NCBI RefSeq assembly: GCF_028561755.1
Contig: NZ_JAQQTD010000003.1
Coordinates: 124,001 to 188,000 of the forward strand
DNA length: 64,000 nt
Reading direction: 5' to 3'
Origin: Altibacter sp. HG106
GTDB taxonomy: Bacteria > Bacteroidota > Bacteroidia > Flavobacteriales > Flavobacteriaceae
Position 1 is the stretch's first letter, and the number at the start of each line of letters is the position of its first letter. The notes beneath the pieces were generated by a model. The model saw only the letters and a program-made list of their open reading frames with translations, was not told the origin of the DNA and ran no database searches. The position numbers were made by a program, and so were the translations under genes. Shown piece by piece: positions 25,775 to 34,607 of the stretch.

Positions 25775-27169
25775 TCAAACATTTACCAGTTTCCATCTAC
25801 CTCTTCGAAACCATAGAATACCCACCACCGCTATAAGAATTTCAGCAGCGGTAATGGCCCATAGCACTCCTGAGGCACCCCAGCCCCAGGTAATGGCCGC
25901 TACATAGGCCACCGGCAACTGGAAAATCCAAAAACAGAAGAAATTGATGATGGTGGGGGTTCGCGTATTTCCGGCACCATTGAATGCCTGAATGATCACC
26001 ATACCATAAGCATAGGCCACATATCCTGCAGCGATGATACGAAGGCTCATCGTTCCACTTTCTATTACCGACGTCTCATCACTAAATAACCGCAATATTT
26101 CTTCAGCAAATACCAGATAAAACACCGATACGGCAGCCATAAACCAGGCATTGTATTTTCCCGTCTTCCAGACCGAACGTTCCGCTCGCTCGGGTTGCTG
26201 GGCGCCCAGGTTCTGACCCACCAGCGTAGCCGCGGCATTGCTCATCCCCCAGGAAGGCATCAATGTGAACATCAATACCCGAATAGCGATGGTATATCCG
26301 GCAAGAACTTCGCTTCCGAATTCGGCCATGATCCGCATGAGAAAAACCCAGCTGGACGTACCGATAATAAACTGCCCGATGCCCCCTAGAGAGACCTTAA
26401 TGAGTTTGAGCATAACCACCAACTGTAGCCTTAGCTCTTTGAATGTGATTTTAATGCGGCTCCAACCGTATAATAGGATCAAAAGCTGAAAAATAACCGC
26501 ACTACCTCTACCAATCGTCGTAGCAATAGCAGCGCCTTTAACACCATATGCGGGCACCGGACCCCAACCAAAAATGAAAAGCGGGTCTAAAAGAATGTTT
26601 AGTATGTTGGAAAAAATAAGGACCCTCATCGCCACGGAAGCATCACCGGCACCTCGAAAGATGGCATTAATGATGAACAGCAGCATAATAGTAACATTGC
26701 CTCCCAGTAAGATTTGAGTGTATCCATAACCCTCTGCCACCAGATCTGGAGCTCCTCCCATCAAGCTTAGTATTTGTTTGGGAAAAAGCACACCAACCGC
26801 GCTCACCAACACCGCAATGAGCACTCCTAAGTAGATCGCTTGAACCGCCGTTTGTGAGGCAGACACCACCTCTTTCTCTCCAATCCTTCGTGCCACGATT
26901 GCGGTAACTCCCATGCTCAACCCGATGGCAAGTGCATAGACTAAGGTGAGCACCGATTCTGTGAGTCCTACGGTGGCAATGGCATTGGCTCCCAGGCTAG
27001 ATACAAAATAGGCATCCACTAAAAAGAACACCGATTCCATCATCATTTCAAGGACCATAGGAACGGAAAGCAGAAATATAGCACGACGGATACTACCCGT
27101 GGTAACATCGGTTTCTTTTCCTCCAATGGCTTTGGGAAGGTGGGTAATAATCTTGCGAAGCAGGTGCAT
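25775..27169 (-). CDS. MATE family efflux transporter
   Basis: A 464-residue polytopic membrane protein with twelve predicted helices in two similar halves, matching the MatE family (cation- or proton-driven multidrug export). Typical stretches are LSVPMVLEMMMESVFFLVDAYFVSS near the start, AIFRGAGDASVAM at the end of the first half and NGAGNTRTPT in the second. The N-terminal tail of about 28 residues is cytoplasmic. It stands alone, between the coxI terminator and the ruvB promoter region; no regulator is adjacent. Substrate unknown. Confidence 0.93.
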   Translation of the reverse strand: MHLLRKIITHLPKAIGGKETDVTTGSIRRAIFLLSVPMVLEMMMESVFFLVDAYFVSSLGANAIATVGLTESVLTLVYALAIGLSMGVTAIVARRIGEKEVVSASQTAVQAIYLGVLIAVLVSAVGVLFPKQILSLMGGAPDLVAEGYGYTQILLGGNVTIMLLFIINAIFRGAGDASVAMRVLIFSNILNILLDPLFIFGWGPVPAYGVKGAAIATTIGRGSAVIFQLLILLYGWSRIKITFKELRLQLVVMLKLIKVSLGGIGQFIIGTSSWVFLMRIMAEFGSEVLAGYTIAIRVLMFTLMPSWGMSNAAATLVGQNLGAQQPERAERSVWKTGKYNAWFMAAVSVFYLVFAEEILRLFSDETSVIESGTMSLRIIAAGYVAYAYGMVIIQAFNGAGNTRTPTIINFFCFWIFQLPVAYVAAITWGWGASGVLWAITAAEILIAVVGILWFRRGRWKLVNV

Positions 27170-27196
27170 GTGAAGCAGTTAGAACGTGAAGATATA

Positions 27197-27227
27197 AAAA
27201 AACCCTTTCCGTTTTGGAAAGGGTTTG
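27197..27227 (-). terminator. Intrinsic terminator of the ACIII-oxidase operon
   Basis: On the minus strand AAACCCTTTCC, a 5-base loop and GGAAAGGGTTT followed by a T-run. An 11-bp perfect stem 22 bases after the coxI stop marks the end of the operon that starts at actA. Confidence 0.93.
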
Positions 27228-27248
27228 TAATTGATAGGATAAGAATCC

Positions 27249-29075
27249 TTAGTGGTTCATCTCTTCTTCGTTTTCTTGAAGTGGCAGTGTTTGCGGGATA
27301 AAGTCTTGCCCCGGAATCACATAATCGCTTTCGTCTTCATTCAGTTTACTGTAATCATACGCCCAACGATACACATGCGGAATAGGACCGTCCCAGTTTC
27401 CGTGGATGTGTTTCACTTCGGCTGTCCATTCTAGTGTATTGGATTTCCATGGGTTTTTAGGACCTCTTTTTCCGTAGAAAATAGAGTAGATAAAGTTCCA
27501 CAAGAACACTAACTGTACCGCTGCTGTGATAATGGCGAAGATCGTAATCACTACGTTTACGTCCGCTAAATCATCAAAATAAGGAAAGTTCGTATTTGTA
27601 TAATATCGACGAGGCAATCCGGCCATTCCGATAAAGTGCATGGGGAAGAAAACTCCATACGCTCCGATGGCGGTCACCCAGAAATGTACATAACCCAAAT
27701 TCTTGTTCATCATTCTGCCCTGGAACATTTTAGGGAACCAATGGTATACTCCGGCGAATAGTCCGTACAACGCCGAAATACCCATTACTAAGTGAAAGTG
27801 AGCTACCACGAAATAGGTGTCGTGAACGTTAATATCTAAGGCACTGTCTCCTAAAATAATCCCGGTTAATCCCCCTGTGATAAAGGTTGAAACCAGTCCA
27901 ATAGAGAACAGCATGGCAGGGTTCATTTGTAAATTTCCCTTCCATAAGGTGGTAATGTAGTTAAATGCTTTTACTGCGGAAGGAATCGCGATAAGTAAGG
28001 TGGTAAACGTAAATACCGATCCTAAAAACGGATTCATTCCAGAAATAAACATATGGTGCCCCCATACGATGGTCGATAGGAAGGCAATAGCCAAAATCGA
28101 AGCAACCATGGCGCGATACCCAAAAATCGGTTTGCGTGAATTGGTGGCGATAATTTCAGAAGTTATCCCCAAGGCGGGTAGTAAAACGATGTATACCTCA
28201 GGGTGTCCTAAGAACCAAAATAAATGCTCAAAAAGTACCGGTGACCCTCCTTGATTGTGCAGGACTTCTCCTGCAATATAAATATCTGAAAGGAAGAATG
28301 ACGTACCAAAGCTTCGGTCCATGATCAACATCAAAGCAGCACTTAACAGCACCGGGAAGGATACCACCCCGATAACGGCTGTAATGAAGAACGCCCAGAT
28401 AGTAAGTGGAAGGCGCGTCATAGACATACCCTTTGTTCTGAGGTTAAGAACGGTCACAATATAATTCAATGATCCTAAAAGCGAAGAAGCAATGAAGATT
28501 GCCATAGATACCAGCCACAGCGTCATACCCGCTCCCGATCCTGGGATGGCTTGCGGAAGCGCACTTAAAGGTGGGTAGATGGTCCATCCTGCAGAGGCAG
28601 GTCCTGCTTCCACGAATAAGGACAACACCATAATAACACTCGACAAGAAGAACAACCAATAGGAGACCATGTTCAGGAATCCGGAGGCCATATCTCGCGC
28701 TCCAATTTGCAACGGAATTAGCAAGTTACTGAAGGTACCACTAAGCCCGGCAGTTAATACAAAGAATACCATGATGGTTCCGTGAATGGTTACCAACGCG
28801 AGGTATACGCTGGGGTCCATAACTCCTCCTTCGGCCCATTTTCCAAGGAAAATCTCGAAAATGGTGAATGGTTCTTCCGGCCATGCCAGTTGCATTCGGA
28901 ACAGAATAGACATTGCAATACCAATAATTCCCATGAACAATCCTGTAATGAGGTATTGCTTCGAGATCATTTTGTGATCCTGACTAAAGATATATTTGGT
29001 AATGAAGGTCTCCTTGTGATGATGTCCGTGATCATCGTGGTGATCTACTGCTGGTGCATGTGCTTGTGCTGACAT
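27249..29075 (-). CDS. ctaD: Cytochrome c oxidase subunit I (A-type, aa3)
   Basis: A 608-residue catalytic subunit with haem a, haem a3 and CuB. Visible: GHPEVYIVLLPALG with the CuB His, the cross-linked Tyr and the D-channel Glu; HHMFISGMNPF with the paired CuB His; and HDTYFVVAHFHLVMG with the a3 and a haem ligands. The GHPEVY form places it in the A1 class of proton-pumping oxidases. The N-terminal 20 residues are His-rich (seven His in DHHDDHGHHH and nearby), which is unusual. Last gene of the actABCDEF-coxII-coxI operon, 23 bases after subunit II. Confidence 0.97.
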   Translation of the reverse strand: MSAQAHAPAVDHHDDHGHHHKETFITKYIFSQDHKMISKQYLITGLFMGIIGIAMSILFRMQLAWPEEPFTIFEIFLGKWAEGGVMDPSVYLALVTIHGTIMVFFVLTAGLSGTFSNLLIPLQIGARDMASGFLNMVSYWLFFLSSVIMVLSLFVEAGPASAGWTIYPPLSALPQAIPGSGAGMTLWLVSMAIFIASSLLGSLNYIVTVLNLRTKGMSMTRLPLTIWAFFITAVIGVVSFPVLLSAALMLIMDRSFGTSFFLSDIYIAGEVLHNQGGSPVLFEHLFWFLGHPEVYIVLLPALGITSEIIATNSRKPIFGYRAMVASILAIAFLSTIVWGHHMFISGMNPFLGSVFTFTTLLIAIPSAVKAFNYITTLWKGNLQMNPAMLFSIGLVSTFITGGLTGIILGDSALDINVHDTYFVVAHFHLVMGISALYGLFAGVYHWFPKMFQGRMMNKNLGYVHFWVTAIGAYGVFFPMHFIGMAGLPRRYYTNTNFPYFDDLADVNVVITIFAIITAAVQLVFLWNFIYSIFYGKRGPKNPWKSNTLEWTAEVKHIHGNWDGPIPHVYRWAYDYSKLNEDESDYVIPGQDFIPQTLPLQENEEEMNH

Positions 29076-29098
29076 AATCTCTTTTCGCTAATTTTTTA

Positions 29099-30163
29099 TT
29101 ATTGTTTCAATGCTTCGGCCAGGGTTGCTTGTTCGGCAATCCACGCGTCGTACTCTTCTTGTGTTTCAACAATGATCTTCATCTGCATATTGTAGTGGTT
29201 GTTTCCACAGATCTTGTTACACAATAAAAGATAATCAAATTCATACGGATCTAAGGTCTCTTCTCCTTTTGCCGCAAGCTCTTTACTGTTCTCTCTTCTA
29301 ATTTCGTTAATTCTTCTCACCTTATCTACTACTTCGTCATTCATACGCATTTCTTCGGTAGTGATCGTTGGGGTGAAGGAAAATTGTGTGATCATTCCAG
29401 GGACACAGTTCATTTGCGCACGGAAATGTGGCATGTAAGCCGAGTGTAATACATCTTGAGAGCGCATTTTGAAGAGCACTTTACGTCCTACCGGCAAATG
29501 TAGCTCGTTTACCACAACATCATCTTGTGCGTAGGGATCGGAGGCGTCTACACCCAATTGATTCACGCCCTCAATCAAACGTACGTTTGCTTCGCCCAGG
29601 GTATTGTCTTCTCCGCCGTAGCGCGCCCGCCAGTCGAATTGATAGGCGTACAATTCAACGATCATGGGGTCATCGTCTGTATTCACGTCCATGATATCAG
29701 TCCATGTAAATAATCCGTAGATAATTAAACCCGCTAATACAATTACAGGGATGATAGTCCATATAAACTCTAATCGGTCATTATCGGCATAGAAGGTGGC
29801 GCGTTGTGTTTTCTTTCCGCGGTATTTAAAGGCAAAATAGTGCAGCAACCACTGGGTAATGATTCCCACTACGAAAATCAGCACCATCGAAATCAACATC
29901 AGCTGATCGGTCTCCACCCCATGCTCTGAAGCGGATTCTGGCAAGAGCACATCTCCCCATTTCCAGAAAGAAATGATCGAAAGCAGGTAGATAAAAAGTA
30001 CAAAGCCCATCATCAACCAACCATTGATATTGTTGTCTTTATCAGAAGCTACTTCGGAAGCATTGTCTGCCGGCCCGGTCTTCGACATTTCAAATATCTT
30101 ACTCATTTGCCAGACAGCAACTCCAAAAAGAATGATTACTAATACTACTAAAAATGCGGTCAT
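29099..30163 (-). CDS. ctaC: Cytochrome c oxidase subunit II (CuA subunit)
   Basis: A 354-residue subunit that accepts electrons from cytochrome c at a binuclear CuA site. It has an N-terminal helix, a longer than usual linker, two helices (about 60-80 and 95-115) and the cupredoxin domain. CuA ligands are seen in LHSAYMPHF and CNKICGNNHYNM (Cys, Cys, His, Met). The common Glu of CxExC is Lys here; its ligand role is through the backbone, so this should be tolerated. A 40-residue Arg/Glu-rich insertion (about 270-310) separates the two ligand regions. No C-terminal cytochrome c domain. Target of the SCO protein encoded at 1812-2432. Confidence 0.95.
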   Translation of the reverse strand: MTAFLVVLVIILFGVAVWQMSKIFEMSKTGPADNASEVASDKDNNINGWLMMGFVLFIYLLSIISFWKWGDVLLPESASEHGVETDQLMLISMVLIFVVGIITQWLLHYFAFKYRGKKTQRATFYADNDRLEFIWTIIPVIVLAGLIIYGLFTWTDIMDVNTDDDPMIVELYAYQFDWRARYGGEDNTLGEANVRLIEGVNQLGVDASDPYAQDDVVVNELHLPVGRKVLFKMRSQDVLHSAYMPHFRAQMNCVPGMITQFSFTPTITTEEMRMNDEVVDKVRRINEIRRENSKELAAKGEETLDPYEFDYLLLCNKICGNNHYNMQMKIIVETQEEYDAWIAEQATLAEALKQ

Positions 30164-30187
30164 CTTATTAGACTTCTAAAGTTTTAA

Positions 30188-31555
30188 TTAATAATGAAAA
30201 TGCTTGCTTTCCTTCACGAACGGATTGTGTTTTGCAAGTAACGGAGCTTTGGTAAGCGCTGTAAACACTACAAGAACAAACAAGCCGAAAAAGAACAGAA
30301 GCGATCCAATTTCAGGTATACCGATAAACCATGAGGTTCCAACAGTGGCCGGCATGACCATATTAAATACGTCGATATAGTGTCCTAAAAGGATTACGAT
30401 ACCCGTCATCACAACGAACCAGTTTACCCGTTTGTAATCACTGTTCATAAGTAATAATACTGGGAAGATAAAGTTCATCGCTAACATTCCGAAGAAGGGT
30501 AATTTGTAATCTTCGATACGTGTCACGAAGTAGGTTACCTCTTCAGGTATATTAGAGTACCAGATCAACATAAATTGTGAGAACCATAGGTAGGTCCAAA
30601 AAATGCTAAATCCAAACATGAATTTGGCTAAATCGTGAATATGACTGTCGTTCACATATTCTAAATACCCTTGTGATTTCAATACAATGGTTACCATGGC
30701 AATCACCGTGATGGCACAAACCATCATTCCTGCGAACACATACCATCCGAAGAGTGTCGAGAACCAGTGTGGATCGAAACTCATGATCCAGTCCCAAGAC
30801 ATCATTGATTCGGTAACAATAAAGAACACTAGGAAACCAGCCGACATCTTGAAGTTCTTTTTGAAATAACGACTGTCTTCTGCGGTATCATCGGCGAGCG
30901 AATTTCTTCTTGAGAAATAACGATACAAGTTCCATCCAATTAGAAAGATCGCGGCACGGATTAAAAAGAAAGGCCCGTTCAAATAACCACTCTTCCCAGC
31001 GATGATACTATCGTATTTCGGACTGTCTGGGTTTACCAGGTCGGTATCCATCCAATGGAAGATATGATTGACGTGAAATACAGATAATAACAATAAGACG
31101 AAAATAATGACAGACGCTACCGGTAGATAGGCTGTAATTCCTTCCATGACCCGAAACAATACGGGAGACCAACCTGCCTGTGCGGCATATTGAATGGCGT
31201 AGAAGGCAAGCGTTCCTAATGCGATCATGAAGAAAAAGAAAGAGGCGATGTACAACGCAGACCAGGGACGGTTTTGCATTTGATGCAGGGTGTGTTCATA
31301 GTGCGCATCTTCATTATCGTGAGCCGTCTCGCCGTGAGTTCCTTCGTGGGCTCCGGCAGCGACATCATGACTCGCGTTTTCTGATTCGTGGGTTGTTTCA
31401 TGTCCACCCCCATGGCCATCACCATGTGCTGCCATCATTTCTTTAACCTCTTCGGTAGTGGAAGGCGCTGTGATGAAACCAATTCCCATACCAAGGGCCC
31501 CGATTACCATAAAAATAATCGCAAATAGTTTCAGTTTACTGGGTAGCGTATACAT
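30188..31555 (-). CDS. actF: Alternative complex III subunit ActF (quinol:cytochrome c oxidoreductase)
   Basis: A 455-residue integral membrane subunit with about ten helices, recognised as ActF from its place after ActE and before oxidase subunit II and from stretches such as NHIFHWMDTDLV and MMSWDWIMSFDPHWFSTLFGWYVF. ActF and ActC together form the membrane core of alternative complex III. Between the first helix (about 10-30) and the next there is a His-rich hydrophilic segment with 11 His in residues 44-91. That region faces one side of the membrane and may bind metal. It lies in the middle of the operon, 23 bases after ActE. Confidence 0.92.
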   Translation of the reverse strand: MYTLPSKLKLFAIIFMVIGALGMGIGFITAPSTTEEVKEMMAAHGDGHGGGHETTHESENASHDVAAGAHEGTHGETAHDNEDAHYEHTLHQMQNRPWSALYIASFFFFMIALGTLAFYAIQYAAQAGWSPVLFRVMEGITAYLPVASVIIFVLLLLSVFHVNHIFHWMDTDLVNPDSPKYDSIIAGKSGYLNGPFFLIRAAIFLIGWNLYRYFSRRNSLADDTAEDSRYFKKNFKMSAGFLVFFIVTESMMSWDWIMSFDPHWFSTLFGWYVFAGMMVCAITVIAMVTIVLKSQGYLEYVNDSHIHDLAKFMFGFSIFWTYLWFSQFMLIWYSNIPEEVTYFVTRIEDYKLPFFGMLAMNFIFPVLLLMNSDYKRVNWFVVMTGIVILLGHYIDVFNMVMPATVGTSWFIGIPEIGSLLFFFGLFVLVVFTALTKAPLLAKHNPFVKESKHFHY

Positions 31556-31578
31556 ATCTAAGCTATTCTCTTTATACG

Positions 31579-32262
31579 TTAATTCGTTTCGTTTAGGGAC
31601 ATGGTGTCCGGCTCGGCATTCGTTTCAGTATTGGCAACTTCTCCCTCCACGGTAGTCTTTACTGTGGCGGTTGAATCGGTGGCAGACTGAGGAGTCAATT
31701 CGGGTTCTCCTTTCAGCGCAGCTTTCAAGTTCAATACATGTTGCGTTATTTGCCAACGCTCTAATTCGTTCGTCTGTGAGGCATAGGACCCCATGGTGTT
31801 TAACCCGTACATCTGTACGTGGTAGATACTACCTTCTGTAATATTTCTTCCCGGATCGTCGTAGCTCGGAATCCCTAAAAACTTCTCACGCTGTGCTAAA
31901 ATTCCCTGCCCGTCACCTTTATCTCCATGACAAACAGCACAATAGATAGTATATAATTGGGCCCCGGCTGCCAGGTTTTCTTCGGTTACGGGTAGCGGAC
32001 TCGTCAGTTCGGCGCGTGCTCGTTCCAATCCTTCCGTAGAATTTTCGTAATCATAAGGACGCCATCCCCGAGGAATTGTGCCTTCTGGTGGCAGCATGGC
32101 TTCCTGTTGATCTTCAAAGATCGAATACTCACCATATGTTTCATACCCAACAGGCGCATACATATTAGGCATGTACTGATAGTTTGGGTCTGATTCGTTA
32201 AAGCAAGAAACCAATAGTAACGCGACTCCAAAGGCTAGCGATATAGGAATGAGTTTCTTCAT
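31579..32262 (-). CDS. actE: Alternative complex III subunit ActE, lipoprotein monohaem cytochrome c
   Basis: A 227-residue periplasmic cytochrome c anchored by lipid: signal peptide with lipobox LLVSC, then a CxxCH haem site (YCAVCHGDKGDGQG) and a later Met in the HVQMYGLNTMGSY stretch as likely sixth ligand. I chose the ATG at 32262, just past the ActD stop, because it gives a normal lipoprotein signal peptide; an ATG at 32286 would add eight residues. ActE passes electrons within alternative complex III or to the oxidase. The C-terminal 45 residues are Thr/Glu-rich and probably disordered. Confidence 0.92.
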   Translation of the reverse strand: MKKLIPISLAFGVALLLVSCFNESDPNYQYMPNMYAPVGYETYGEYSIFEDQQEAMLPPEGTIPRGWRPYDYENSTEGLERARAELTSPLPVTEENLAAGAQLYTIYCAVCHGDKGDGQGILAQREKFLGIPSYDDPGRNITEGSIYHVQMYGLNTMGSYASQTNELERWQITQHVLNLKAALKGEPELTPQSATDSTATVKTTVEGEVANTETNAEPDTMSLNETN

Positions 32263-32263
32263 A

Positions 32264-32800
32264 TTAATGATCTTCATCGTTTTCAATTAAACTGATTTCT
32301 AGCGCACCGGTGTCGTACAAGAACTTCGATAGCTTTTCGACATCTTCATGACCAGCATCGACAGCCATCAAGAAGTGGTCATCAGTGGTTCGTACATCCG
32401 GATTTTCTGCTTTTTTAAACGGCCATAGTTTGCTTCGCATATAAAACGTAATCACCATGAGGTGTGCCGCAAAAAATACGGTGAGCTCAAACATAATGGG
32501 CACAAAAGCCGGCATATTTTCGATATAACTAAAACTTGGTTTACCACCTATGTCTTGAGGCCAGTCTTTGATCATGATAAAATTCATCATCACGATAGCA
32601 ACACTTAGTCCCACCAAACCGTACATGAAAGAGGTGATTGCAATGCGTGTTGGCGCTAAGCCCATCACCTTGTCTAGTCCGTGTACCGGAAAAGGCGTAT
32701 ACACTTCTTCAATATGATAACGAGCTTCCCGAGTTTGCTTAACGGCCTGCATTAAGATATCGTCGTCGTTATAGATAGCGTGAATCATTCTTGATGCCAT
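32264..32800 (-). CDS. actD: Alternative complex III subunit ActD (DUF3341)
   Basis: A 178-residue protein of the DUF3341 family. It starts MASRMIHAIYNDDDIL, has a soluble N-terminal part resembling the ferredoxin-like DUF3341 fold (HGLDKVMGL), two membrane helices (about 65-85 and 100-120) and a short soluble tail. The start at 32800 is chosen because it lies 2 bases after the ActC stop and fits the family; upstream codons to 32884 lie inside actC. ActD is a structural subunit without cofactors. Confidence 0.93.
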   Translation of the reverse strand: MASRMIHAIYNDDDILMQAVKQTREARYHIEEVYTPFPVHGLDKVMGLAPTRIAITSFMYGLVGLSVAIVMMNFIMIKDWPQDIGGKPSFSYIENMPAFVPIMFELTVFFAAHLMVITFYMRSKLWPFKKAENPDVRTTDDHFLMAVDAGHEDVEKLSKFLYDTGALEISLIENDEDH

Positions 32801-32801
32801 A

Positions 32802-34580
32802 CTATGCGTTATTTTTAAGTTTAGCGGCTTGTCCCGCCCAGTCATCGCGTTTTGCACGACCGGGGAATTCACCGATAATTTCATCTAATAGATCGTAATC
32901 TGCTTCGGTCATTTTACTCACCTGATCGAAGGTGTAGATTCCCAACTGATGTAGCTTTTGTTCCATGACAGGACCTACACCACTAATTTTCTTAAGGTCA
33001 TCAGGCGACTGTGTTGCCGCATCATAATGCCCAATTCGATCTAGCATCAAATCTACTTGCTCCTTCTGATAGTCGTTCGTGATAAGTGCATCGGCATATA
33101 CTCCGTCTACATCTTCATCGGTATCCACTTCATCCAAATGGGTAGTATTGGAAGCTGGTTCGCGAACGATTGGAGAATAGTGCTTCACATCATCTCCGTG
33201 TTCTGCACGTAATTTCTTGTATTTACTTCCGGAAGATTTTAAAATCGACTTCACCTCTGCCTGAGCAATTACCGGGAAGGTACGTGAATACAACAGGAAC
33301 AGAACAAAGAAGAACCCTATGGTTCCAATAAAAATTCCGATATCCACAAAAGTAGGTGAGAACATCGTCCACGACGACGGCAAGTAGTCACGGTGTAGTG
33401 AGGTTACGATAATAACGAAACGCTCGAACCACATTCCAATATTTACGACAATCGAAATAAAGAACGAGAACATAATACTGGTTCGCAATTTCTTAAACCA
33501 CATGAACTGTGGTGAGAACACGTTACAGGTCATCATCGACCAGTAGGCCCACCAATACGGTCCCGTGGCTCGATTCAAGAAGGCATATTGTTCGTACTCT
33601 ACTCCCGAATACCAGGCAATGAACAGCTCGGTGATATAGGCTACCCCTACAATAGAACCGGTGATCATGATCACGATGTTCATTAATTCGATATGCTGAA
33701 TAGTAATATAGTTTTCAAGGTTGGAAACCTTACGCATAATGATCAACAGGGTATTTACCATGGCAAATCCTGAAAAGATCGCTCCCGCAACAAAGTACGG
33801 TGGGAAGATGGTGGTATGCCATCCTGGAATTACCGACGTAGCAAAGTCGAAGGATACAATGGTGTGTACCGAAAGTACCAGCGGTGTCGCCAATCCGGCC
33901 AACACCAATGAAACTTCTTCAAAACGCTGCCAATCTTTCGCACGCCCACTCCAACCAAAGGAAAGAATACTATACACTCTCTTAGTAAACGGTGTAATCG
34001 CCCGGTCCCGAATCATAGCGAAATCAGGTAATAAACCTGTCCACCAGAATACTAAGGAGACAGAAAGATAGGTCGAGATCGCAAATACGTCCCAAAGGAG
34101 AGGCGAGTTAAAGTTCACCCACAGCGAACCAAATTGGTTCGGGATGGGAAGTACCCAATAGGCTAACCAAGGACGCCCCATGTGGATAATCGGGAACAAT
34201 CCTGCCTGAATTACTGAGAAGATGGTCATCGCTTCCGCAGATCGGTTGATCGCCATTCTCCATTTTTGACGGAAGAGTAATAATACCGCCGAGATCAGGG
34301 TTCCCGCGTGACCAATACCTACCCACCAAACGAAGTTGGTAATATCCCACGCCCAGTTAACGGTTCGGTTCAGTCCCCAAACCCCAATTCCTGTGGAAAT
34401 GGTGTAGATGATACATCCCAATCCCCACAAAAATGCAACCAGAGCGATGGTAAAGACGATCCACCATGATTTATTGGCTTTTCCTTCCACAGGTGCCGCC
34501 ACGTCCACGGTGACATCGTGGTAGGTCTTATCGCCTGTAACTAAGGGTCTTCTAATAGGTGCTTCGTAATGCGACGCCAT
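32802..34580 (-). CDS. actC: Alternative complex III subunit ActC (NrfD-like) with C-terminal HhH-type domain
   Basis: A 592-residue subunit. Residues about 30-460 form the NrfD/PsrC-like membrane domain with ten helices that provides the quinol site (VWWVGIGHAGTLISA and similar). Residues about 530-592 form a small soluble domain that matches helix-hairpin-helix patterns: LKKISGVGPVMEQKLHQLGI, then FDQVSKMTEADYDLLDEI. A charged linker of about 60 residues joins the two. Such domains usually bind DNA or act as adaptors; on a respiratory membrane subunit an adaptor role is more likely (inference). Located 28 bases after actB and 2 before actD. Confidence 0.93.
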   Translation of the reverse strand: MASHYEAPIRRPLVTGDKTYHDVTVDVAAPVEGKANKSWWIVFTIALVAFLWGLGCIIYTISTGIGVWGLNRTVNWAWDITNFVWWVGIGHAGTLISAVLLLFRQKWRMAINRSAEAMTIFSVIQAGLFPIIHMGRPWLAYWVLPIPNQFGSLWVNFNSPLLWDVFAISTYLSVSLVFWWTGLLPDFAMIRDRAITPFTKRVYSILSFGWSGRAKDWQRFEEVSLVLAGLATPLVLSVHTIVSFDFATSVIPGWHTTIFPPYFVAGAIFSGFAMVNTLLIIMRKVSNLENYITIQHIELMNIVIMITGSIVGVAYITELFIAWYSGVEYEQYAFLNRATGPYWWAYWSMMTCNVFSPQFMWFKKLRTSIMFSFFISIVVNIGMWFERFVIIVTSLHRDYLPSSWTMFSPTFVDIGIFIGTIGFFFVLFLLYSRTFPVIAQAEVKSILKSSGSKYKKLRAEHGDDVKHYSPIVREPASNTTHLDEVDTDEDVDGVYADALITNDYQKEQVDLMLDRIGHYDAATQSPDDLKKISGVGPVMEQKLHQLGIYTFDQVSKMTEADYDLLDEIIGEFPGRAKRDDWAGQAAKLKNNA

Positions 34581-34607
34581 ATCTATATAATCTATTTCTT
34601 AGTTAGT

